Assembly (NCBI GenBank): GCA_013695905.1
Contig: JACCZQ010000088.1
Span: 1 to 12,763, forward strand
DNA: 12,763 nt
From: Chthoniobacterales bacterium
GTDB lineage: Bacteria > Verrucomicrobiota > Verrucomicrobiia > Chthoniobacterales > UBA10450
Direction: 5' to 3'
In this document: positions 1 through 5,491 of the stretch, one piece after another
How positions within the stretch are numbered: position 1 is the first letter of the stretch
How the letters are laid out: each line of letters starts with the position of its first letter
Position numbers and translations under genes: made by a program
The notes under the pieces: model-generated
Database searches by the model: none
What the model was told of the DNA's origin: nothing
What the model saw: only the letters and a program-made list of their open reading frames with translations

Positions 1-1009
1 GTGTGGCGGTTGGTGTCGGTGTCGGGGTCGCTGTTGGCGAAGCGGTGGGTGTTGCAGTCGGTGTGGCTGAGGGCGTCGCTGTCGGGGTGGCGGTTGCGGT
101 AGGCGAGGCAGTCGGTGTCGCTGTAGCCGTAGCAGTGGGCGTGGACGTCGCGGTCGGCGTCGCTGTGGGTGAAACTGTCGCGGTTGCGGTCGGGCTCGGA
201 GTTAATTCCGGATCGGCGTCCGCCCGCGCCGTGACACTGTCGAGCATCGCCAGCATCGGGGCCTGGCCGATCGTGACTCCGCCGCTCGTGGTCGCGGCCG
301 CAGCTGCAAAGGGATCCTGAGTTCTCTCCTGCTGCGCGCCCACCTGCTGCGTGATCAGCTGCAGACTCGCCAGCGGTGCGAAGTCGTTGATCAACGCGGA
401 GGTCTGCATGATCCGCTCCAGATCCACCTCGACCAGATCGGGCAGAACCGTCGCCTCCGATCCGACGACCATCATCTCGCCTGCTTCCACTTCCCTGGAC
501 TCGCCGGTGGCGTTCAACGTGAGGCGCGCGCGCCCCTCGAGCACGATGAATTTTGTGGAGCCGCCGCGGTGATGCTCCATCAGCACGGTCGTGCCGGTGA
601 TCGCCGCCGTCACCGCCGCGGTCTTGATCGTAGCTCCGCCTGCTCCTTTCGGGACGCGCAGAAGCATGGCGCCACCGCCCAGCTCCATGCTGCGCGTGCC
701 TTCTTTGAAGGAGAAAATCGTATTCGCGCCCAGCCGCGCCAGCGTCTCATCGGGGAAGGTGATTTCGCTGCGCGACTGGACGCCGGTGCGGAGCGCTGCT
801 CCCTCGCGGATAAAATCGTTTAAGGCTGCATCGCGTGGTGCGGCTTGTTCCGGGAGCACTTTCACCTCCCGGATAATGTGCGTGACCCGCGCCTCCTTCA
901 GGGGGGTGGCGCCGAGGGGAGCCGTGGTTAACACCAGAGCCGCGGTAGCGTATGGCAGCAGCCTAAAGGCGCGACGCAGAGGCACGTAAAGGAGGGGGAG
1001 CATCTTCAT
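1..1009 (-). CDS. Exported FecR-domain protein with Thr/Pro/Ala repeat tail (3' end outside window)
   Basis: This reading frame is open from an ATG at 1009 to the left edge: 336 codons and no stop, so the C-terminus is missing. Residues 1-34 look like a signal peptide ending near APLGA; a second ATG at codon 3 is an alternative start. A FecR-like domain covers about residues 42-185, with the motifs AALRTG (71-76), AAITGTT (135-141) and IVLEGRARL (155-163). From residue 270 to the edge the chain is almost only Thr alternating with Pro, Ala, Ser or Val. The protein is a paralogue of the next gene upstream (1099-1872); similarity continues past the FecR domain ([11 protein letters not shown] here, TSLLTRREFAPL there). 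FecR anti-sigma factors have a cytoplasmic N-terminus and a transmembrane helix. Here the domain follows a signal peptide directly, and no sigma factor or TonB receptor is in view, so a structural or surface role is likelier than FecI-type regulation. No Shine-Dalgarno is visible. The ligand is unknown. Confidence 0.85.
   Translation of the reverse strand, partial: MKMLPLLYVPLRRAFRLLPYATAALVLTTAPLGATPLKEARVTHIIREVKVLPEQAAPRDAALNDFIREGAALRTGVQSRSEITFPDETLARLGANTIFSFKEGTRSMELGGGAMLLRVPKGAGGATIKTAAVTAAITGTTVLMEHHRGGSTKFIVLEGRARLTLNATGESREVEAGEMMVVGSEATVLPDLVEVDLERIMQTSALINDFAPLASLQLITQQVGAQQERTQDPFAAAAATTSGGVTIGQAPMLAMLDSVTARADADPELTPSPTATATVSPTATPTATSTPTATATATPTASPTATATPTATPSATPTATPTASPTATPTPTPTAT
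2..202 (-). repeat. Degenerate 6-bp-period repeat encoding a Thr-x dipeptide tail
   Basis: From about 202 down to the edge, the plus strand is a run of hexamers of the form GTNGNN (for example GTCGGT, GTCGCT, GTGGCG). Read in the minus frame these give Thr alternating with Pro, Ala, Ser or Val, often as TATP blocks of 12 bp. Third positions vary freely while the Thr and Pro/Ala positions are kept, which suggests selection on the peptide and not recent slippage. It forms residues 270-336 of the FecR-domain protein. Such Thr/Pro-rich tails are usually extended and often glycosylated linkers; that role is inference. The repeat continues beyond the window. Confidence 0.85.
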
Positions 1010-1098
1010 GGTAATGCGCGGAAGCGGGGCCATAACGGCCAACTATTTATCGGAACTTGGCGATTTCAGCAGAACGGCTGCCGGGTTGCACGCGAATT
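1010..1098. other. Intergenic gap between the two FecR genes
   Basis: This 89-bp gap is the longest inside the minus-strand gene series. It holds an AT-rich stretch around 1041-1056 that could serve as a weak -10 region for the distal FecR gene, but no convincing -35 partner is visible. It also holds a very short GGCC-ATAAC-GGCC inverted repeat. Neither is strong enough to call as a promoter or terminator. Confidence 0.4.
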
Positions 1099-1872
1099 CT
1101 ACCGTTTTCCCGCGCGCGCCGGAGAAGTGGGCGGCTTGGCCGCAGCCGGTGTGGGGGTGGACTCCACCAGGTTCACGAGGGTGCCGCGGCCGTAGATGAT
1201 CAGGTTCGTCTCGAGCAACTTCGGATCGCTCTTCTGCTTCCGGATAGCCTGGAGGATGGCGTCGTGACTCGGCAGCGGCGCGAACTCGCGCCGCGTCAGC
1301 AGCGAGGTGCGGTAGAGGTGCTCGATGTTGAAATGCACCGGCTCCGGCAGCACGCGTGCGTCCGGTTTGCTGATCAACATCTGGCCCGCGGTGACGAGCA
1401 CGGATTCACCCAGCTTCGGCACGAACACGCGCGCGGTTCCCTCGAGCACGAGGAGCTTGAAGTAGGCGGTGCCGAACCGCTCCACCAAGCCGGTGGTGCC
1501 GGTGATGGCCGCTGTGATCGTGCCGGTGGCGATCCGTGCGCCGCGAGCCTGCCGCGGGGCGTGGAAGAGAACGGCACCTTCCTCGAGGTGAAGATCGCGG
1601 GCGCTGGCTTTCACGCGCAGGATGGTTTTTCCGCCGAGTCGCGTGACGGTGCGGTCGGAAAACGTGAGCTCTGCGCGCGCGTCGGGTCCGGTGCGGAGAG
1701 CAGCACCGTCGGGGACGGGCGTGCCCGCTTTCGCTGCACTCGCTGCTCCCTGCGCGGGGAGGACTTGCACGTTCCTGATCGCCCGGGTGACCTGCGCCGC
1801 TTCCGCCGCCGCGCCGAAAACGCAGAGCAAGACGGCCCCTGCCACGACGCGCGGAAACAGACTTCCCGCCAC
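1099..1872 (-). CDS. Exported FecR-domain protein
   Basis: 257 residues, GTG start at 1872, TAG stop. Residues 1-26 form a signal peptide (hydrophobic core VVAGAVLLCVFGAAAEA). The FecR-like domain spans about 27-170, with AALRTG (57-62), AAITGTT (121-127) and LVLEGTARVFV (141-151). A conserved follow-on segment (188-200, TSLLTRREFAPLP) is shared with the paralogue at 1-1009. The C-terminus (238-257) is short and Pro/Thr/Ala-rich, like a stub of the long repeat tail of the neighbour. The start is only 6 bp after the stop of the beta-barrel gene at 1879, so the two are almost surely co-transcribed. It lacks the cytoplasmic N-terminal region and internal transmembrane helix of FecR anti-sigma factors, which points to a fully periplasmic or surface protein. 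Partner and ligand are unknown; binding to the adjacent barrel is a reasonable guess only. Confidence 0.85.
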   Translation of the reverse strand: MAGSLFPRVVAGAVLLCVFGAAAEAAQVTRAIRNVQVLPAQGAASAAKAGTPVPDGAALRTGPDARAELTFSDRTVTRLGGKTILRVKASARDLHLEEGAVLFHAPRQARGARIATGTITAAITGTTGLVERFGTAYFKLLVLEGTARVFVPKLGESVLVTAGQMLISKPDARVLPEPVHFNIEHLYRTSLLTRREFAPLPSHDAILQAIRKQKSDPKLLETNLIIYGRGTLVNLVESTPTPAAAKPPTSPARAGKR

Positions 1873-1878
1873 AGCCGG

Positions 1879-2883
1879 CTAGAATTTGTAAACGACCGTG
1901 AGCGCGCCGCCCAGGTTCACGACGTCGTAGTCGAACGCGTTGATGTTCGAATCGCTGGTGGCTAAGGTGGCGATGGCATTCGCGCTGAACCAGCGGGTGA
2001 TGCGATAGCTGCCGCCGAGGGCGAGGATGGCGCTGAAGTCGGTGCGATCGCCCTGCACGTAATCCCGCAGCGCCAGCCGCCCGACGGCGTTTAAGGTGAG
2101 GGCGCGAGTGAGATTGACCGCGTAACCGGCGAACACGCTGTAATCGTGGCGCCGCGGTTGCGCGGGTTCCGCATGGAGGCTGAAGTCGAGATCGAGGCCG
2201 ACCGAAAGCTGCTGTGCCCGGCCGAACCGGAACGGCATCTCCGCCCCCAGGGCGATGGAGTGATTGGAGAAGAACTCGTCGAAGCTGTCGTCGAACGTGA
2301 GGCGATTGTAGCGATAGGCGCCGCGCACGATCAGGTTGCGGAGCTGCGGCAGCGAGTAGGTGAGCCCCGCCTGCGCGTCGAAGCTGCCGAAGTTCAGCTC
2401 GCCGAACTTATCATAATAGAAGAACTGCTGGCCGACGCCGATGGTGCCGTAAAGCGTCCGGGTGATTCGTGGCGCATAGAGAAACCCGACGCTGGGGGAG
2501 AAGAGGAAATCACCCTGCGCGCCCCTGCGGACGAGCGCCACATTCGAGGTGTAGGAGAGCGGCACGGAGGCGACGAACGTGAACGCCTGGTATTCTTCCG
2601 CGCGTTTCAGGATCGCCTGTTCGCCGAGGTCGGGATCATTCGGGCTGGCCACCGCGTGGACGTTATCGGTGCCGGTGACGCCGGTGCCGTCGTCGCGGAG
2701 TGTGGGCGGCTGGGTCCGCAGCAGCTGAGCGCGATCGACGGACTGCGGGGGCGTCTGCGCGAGCCCGCTGCCGCTGATCAGGACGAGGCCTGTGAAGAGG
2801 AGCGTGCCGGCGGCTCTGCGAACGAATTGAAGCGGGCGAACACCTTCTGTCATGACAGCCCGCCAGTTCTGCCGGTGGAGCAT
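1879..2883 (-). CDS. Outer-membrane beta-barrel protein, function unknown
   Basis: 334 residues from the ATG at 2883; an in-frame ATG at 2853 (residue 11) gives a more typical 33-residue signal peptide and may be the true start. The hydrophobic core (about 26-39) ends at SGLAQ, where cleavage is expected near residue 42. A Pro/Asp-rich segment follows to about residue 85, then alternating amphipathic strands rich in Tyr, Phe and Gly run to the end, with several aromatic-ended strands (for example GQQFFYYDKF). The last residues are VVYKF; a terminal Phe is the classic recognition signal for the BAM complex. Length and strand density suggest a small barrel of roughly 12-16 strands (estimate). 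I do not recognise a specific porin or transporter family. It sits 36 bp after the decarboxylase and 6 bp before a FecR-domain gene, so it probably forms an envelope unit with the FecR pair. Confidence 0.8.
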   Translation of the reverse strand: MLHRQNWRAVMTEGVRPLQFVRRAAGTLLFTGLVLISGSGLAQTPPQSVDRAQLLRTQPPTLRDDGTGVTGTDNVHAVASPNDPDLGEQAILKRAEEYQAFTFVASVPLSYTSNVALVRRGAQGDFLFSPSVGFLYAPRITRTLYGTIGVGQQFFYYDKFGELNFGSFDAQAGLTYSLPQLRNLIVRGAYRYNRLTFDDSFDEFFSNHSIALGAEMPFRFGRAQQLSVGLDLDFSLHAEPAQPRRHDYSVFAGYAVNLTRALTLNAVGRLALRDYVQGDRTDFSAILALGGSYRITRWFSANAIATLATSDSNINAFDYDVVNLGGALTVVYKF

Positions 2884-2919
2884 CTCAGCGTCAAGCAGAT
2901 TAACGGGCGGGCGCGGCGA

Positions 2920-4350
2920 TCAATGGTGACGGCCGGCCGCAGCTTCGCGGATGATCTGCCAGACGCGGCGGACGTGTTCCTCGGTGGTGAGGAGATTGCC
3001 GAGGCCGAGGCGCATGACGGCCCGGCCGCGGAGTTTTGTCTGCATGAGGTATGTTTCGCCAGCGGCGTTGATCGCTTCCACCATGCGGCTGTTCTGCTCA
3101 TCCTCGCTGGCGGTGAGGCGGAAGCAGACGACGCCCATCACGGTCGGCGCGGCTAACTCGAACTGCGGGTCTTCGTTCACCCAATCGGTGAAGAGCTGCG
3201 CCAGCCGGAGGTGATCGCGGATACGTGCGGCGATGCCGCTGCGGCCGAAGGTGCGCCAGACCATCCACGCCTTGAGCGCGCGGAAACGGCGGCCGAGCTG
3301 CACCCCGTAGTCCATGTAATTGATCTCGGCACCGGCGGCGTCGCCGCGCAGGTATTCGGGAACGAGGGTGAAGACCTTCTGGAGGCGGGCGATGTTCCGC
3401 ACGTAGAGCGCGCTGAAGTCGAACGGCACGAAGAGCATCTTGTGCGGGTTGATGACAAGCGAGTCGCAATACTCCCAGCCGTTCGTCACCCAGGCGCATT
3501 CGGGCAGGAGCGCGAGCCCGCCGCCGTAGGCGGCGTCGATGTGCAGCCACATCTGGTGTTCGGTGCAGACGCTGGCGATCTCCACCACCGGGTCAACGCT
3601 CGCGGTGGAAGTGGTGCCGACGGTCGCGACCACGGCGAGCGGTTTGTAGCCGTCGCGCACATCAGCAGCCACGGCTTCGCCCAAGGCGTCGACGTTCATC
3701 CGGAATTCGGCGTCACTGGCCACGCGGCGGACGTTCTCCTCCCCCAGCCCGAGGGCGATGCAGGCTTTGTCGATGGAGCTGTGCGCCTGGTCGGAAACGT
3801 AAACGCGGAACATGGGCACATCGTCGCGGCCGGCGAGTCCGCGCGCGCGGATGGCGGTGCTCGCCTCCTCCCGCGCAGCGGCCAGTGCGTGCATGGTGGA
3901 GATGGAGGCGGTGTCGTAAACCACCCCGCTGAACTCTTCGCCAAAGCCGAGCCACTGCTGCAGCCAGCCGAGCACCACCTGCTCGAGCTCGGTGGCGGCG
4001 GGTGAGGTGCGCCAGGTCATGGCGTTGATGTTCAACGCGGCGGTGATCATCTCCGCGAGGATGCCCGGCGCGGTGGTGGTGGAACCGAAGTAGCCGGCGA
4101 ATTGCGGGTGCGCCCAGTGCGTCACGCCCGGCATGATGATGCGATCGACGTCGGCGAGAATGTCAGTGAGCGGCTCCGGTTCTTCCGGCGCGCCAGCGGG
4201 AACTTGCGCGCGGATGGCGCCGGGCGAGGCCGTGGGAGAGATACGCTTCGTGGCGATCTGCTCGCGGTAATCGGCGATCCAATCGGCGACTTCGTGCAGG
4301 TGCTGACGGAACACGTCCGCCGGGATGTCGCCAAGTGGTTCGTGATGCAT
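2920..4350 (-). CDS. PLP-dependent group II decarboxylase, aromatic-L-amino-acid decarboxylase type
   Basis: 476 residues, close to animal aromatic amino acid decarboxylase (about 480). Visible hallmarks: HPQFAGYF (81-88) and TSPAATELE (115-123) of the substrate region; SDQAHSSIDKA (186-196), whose His190 should stack on the PLP ring; HIDAAYGG (270-277), whose Asp272 should bind the pyridine nitrogen; NPHKMLFVPFD (301-311), with Lys304 the expected Schiff-base lysine; and LGRRFRALKAW (352-362). Tyr333 in the mobile-loop segment PEYLRGD aligns with the Tyr that distinguishes decarboxylases from Phe-bearing aldehyde synthases, so amine formation with CO2 release is expected. The exact substrate (Tyr, Trp, DOPA or other) cannot be read off. 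The ORF stays open to a TTG at 4461, but that part overlaps the glycosyltransferase end and translates a palindromic repeat, so I start at ATG 4350. No signal peptide: cytosolic. It is an odd metabolic enzyme among envelope genes. Confidence 0.92.
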   Translation of the reverse strand: MHHEPLGDIPADVFRQHLHEVADWIADYREQIATKRISPTASPGAIRAQVPAGAPEEPEPLTDILADVDRIIMPGVTHWAHPQFAGYFGSTTTAPGILAEMITAALNINAMTWRTSPAATELEQVVLGWLQQWLGFGEEFSGVVYDTASISTMHALAAAREEASTAIRARGLAGRDDVPMFRVYVSDQAHSSIDKACIALGLGEENVRRVASDAEFRMNVDALGEAVAADVRDGYKPLAVVATVGTTSTASVDPVVEIASVCTEHQMWLHIDAAYGGGLALLPECAWVTNGWEYCDSLVINPHKMLFVPFDFSALYVRNIARLQKVFTLVPEYLRGDAAGAEINYMDYGVQLGRRFRALKAWMVWRTFGRSGIAARIRDHLRLAQLFTDWVNEDPQFELAAPTVMGVVCFRLTASEDEQNSRMVEAINAAGETYLMQTKLRGRAVMRLGLGNLLTTEEHVRRVWQIIREAAAGRHH

Positions 4351-4352
4351 TT

Positions 4353-4410
4353 GTAGTGCAAGTTTGCAACTTGCACCCCCACTAAAGGGCAAGTTGGAAA
4401 CTTGCGCTAC
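4353..4410. repeat. Paired palindromic (REP/BIME-like) element A
   Basis: Two 17-bp palindromic units, GCAAGTTTGCAACTTGC (4358-4374) and GCAAGTTGGAAACTTGC (4389-4405), each a 7-bp stem with a 3-nt loop, lie in inverted orientation. The outer arms 4353-4376 and 4387-4410 pair at 21 of 24 positions, so one large or two small hairpins can form. The element fills the whole spacer between the glycosyltransferase and decarboxylase genes: the TAG stop of the former (4407-4409) is inside the right arm, and the ATG of the latter ends 3 bp from the left arm. I recall similar palindromes, with the spurious translation QVSNLP, scattered through verrucomicrobial genomes; this was not checked here. There is no T-tract, so it is not a standard terminator. 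Confidence 0.85.
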
Positions 4411-5420
4411 GATTGTCGCTGCTTCGCAGCCTTGGCGGCGATGCGGCCGCCCTCCACCCAATCACGTCCGATGCCTTTCGTCAGCAGCTGGTCGCCGAAC
4501 GGGTAGCCGCCGTGCCGCAGATACCAATACACCGCCCAGTAGGTGCTGATCGTCCGCTCGACGATCCAGCAAGGCGCGTAGAAACAAAGCCAGGCCGGAA
4601 TGTAATCGGACGCCACCCCGCGCGCGCCGCCGGCACCCGCCAGCGCGATCGCGCAGACGGAGATCGCCACCACGCAGAGCAGAAATCCCCACCAGCCGCC
4701 GAAGAGCGCGCTCGCGAGGAGCACGCACGGCAGCGCGAGGAACAATGCTGTTTTCGCACGTAACCCGAAGTCTTCGTACGCTTGTCGCGGTCGTTGCTCC
4801 TTCCATTTCCGCAGCTGCGGAGGCTTCTTCTGGATGAAGAAGTCGATCGCGTAGTTGATGGTCGCACCGGCAGCGGCGAAATGCCGGACGATCTCTTCAT
4901 TATCGAAAAGCACGTCGCCGTCGTAATGGCCGACGCGCAACATCGTGGAGCGGCGGAAGGCGCAGGTGCCGGGATAATCGCCGCTGCGCAAGGTGGCGCG
5001 ATTGATCAGCATGCGCGCCGATTCCATCCGCGCCCACCACGGCAGCGGGGCAAGGAAGTTTTGCGGTCGCACCATCTCTAACTCTTCGAGCAGCTCGCAC
5101 ATTTTCGCGACGTCGGCGGGCGTGTAGCGGATGTCGTCGTCGGCGAGGATGATCTTCTCACATGAGGCGAGCTCCACGCCGGTGTGGATGCCGTTCACCT
5201 TGTCGTTCAGGTAGCCGAAGCGGCGATCCACCCGCTGGTGCCGGCAGAGCGGCGCCCACGCCAGCTCAGAGCGGGTGAAGACTTCCTCCGGCGAGCCGTT
5301 GACGACAATGACCTCGCAGCCAGCAGCGCGCAGACGCTCGAAGTAGGTGGCGAAGTCCGTCGCCTCGTCCGCGGAGAAGGCGCTGCGGCGGATGGGGAGC
5401 AGGTAGGTGCAGCAGTTCAC
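4407..5420 (-). CDS. Membrane-associated family-2-like glycosyltransferase
   Basis: 337 residues with a GTG start at 5420; no in-frame ATG lies between the upstream stop and this codon. The N-terminus opens straight into a GT-A fold (TYLLPIR at 5-11, EVIVVNGSP at 36-44). The metal/nucleotide-binding DXD-type motif is ILADDDIRY (91-99, Asp94-Asp96). GTCAFRRSTML (151-161) and FDNEEIVRHF (172-181) match the acceptor and general-base regions of the family, and EQRPRQAYEDF (198-208) stands where processive members have QxxRW. Two hydrophobic segments (about 213-250) and an aromatic amphipathic segment (263-291) suggest attachment to the inner membrane, as in ceramide glucosyltransferase-like enzymes. 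The sugar donor and acceptor are unknown; a lipid or envelope glycan is likely given the Omp85/TamB neighbours. Its TAG stop lies inside repeat A, and its start is close to repeat B. No Shine-Dalgarno. Confidence 0.82.
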   Translation of the reverse strand: MNCCTYLLPIRRSAFSADEATDFATYFERLRAAGCEVIVVNGSPEEVFTRSELAWAPLCRHQRVDRRFGYLNDKVNGIHTGVELASCEKIILADDDIRYTPADVAKMCELLEELEMVRPQNFLAPLPWWARMESARMLINRATLRSGDYPGTCAFRRSTMLRVGHYDGDVLFDNEEIVRHFAAAGATINYAIDFFIQKKPPQLRKWKEQRPRQAYEDFGLRAKTALFLALPCVLLASALFGGWWGFLLCVVAISVCAIALAGAGGARGVASDYIPAWLCFYAPCWIVERTISTYWAVYWYLRHGGYPFGDQLLTKGIGRDWVEGGRIAAKAAKQRQS

Positions 5421-5428
5421 GGTGGGGT

Positions 5429-5486
5429 GGCGACACTCTTGTCGCCTTCATCAACTTCGTGCCAGACAGGCGACAGGAGTGTCGCC
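5429..5486. repeat. Paired palindromic (REP/BIME-like) element B
   Basis: Two 18-bp palindromic units, GGCGACACTCTTGTCGCC (5429-5446) and GGCGACAGGAGTGTCGCC (5469-5486), each with a 7-bp stem and a 4-nt loop, are inverted relative to each other across a 22-bp spacer and match at 17 of 18 positions. The element fills the spacer between the Omp85 stop (5492-5494) and the glycosyltransferase GTG (5418-5420). Its sequence is unrelated to element A but its design is the same. It could act as an mRNA-stabilising or processing hairpin, or simply be a domesticated mobile palindrome. There is no T-tract for intrinsic termination. Confidence 0.85.
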
Positions 5487-5491
5487 TCTCC

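Noticed and set aside
1..202. CRISPR-like or satellite array
   Set aside because: The period is 6 bp with no spacers, and the open coding frame continues through it.
3..320. Plus-strand ORF rich in AVGVGV repeats
   Set aside because: It is the antisense of the Thr/Pro/Ala repeat of the FecR-domain gene; the minus frame has a signal peptide and a recognisable domain.
1099..1872. FecR anti-sigma regulator of iron uptake
   Set aside because: No cytoplasmic N-terminal region, no internal transmembrane helix, and no FecI sigma factor or TonB receptor nearby in the window.
1057..4005. Long plus-strand ORFs at 1057-1965, 2146-3156 and 3211-4005
   Set aside because: They lie opposite well-supported genes, have Arg/Glu/Ala/Gly-rich compositions typical of antisense frames in high-GC DNA, and show no recognisable domain.
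2920..4350. Aromatic acetaldehyde synthase
   Set aside because: The loop residue aligned with the catalytic Tyr is Tyr333, not the Phe expected for aldehyde synthases.
4351..4461. N-terminal extension of the decarboxylase to a TTG codon
   Set aside because: It overlaps the glycosyltransferase end and translates palindromic repeat A; family length and sequence fit the ATG at 4350.
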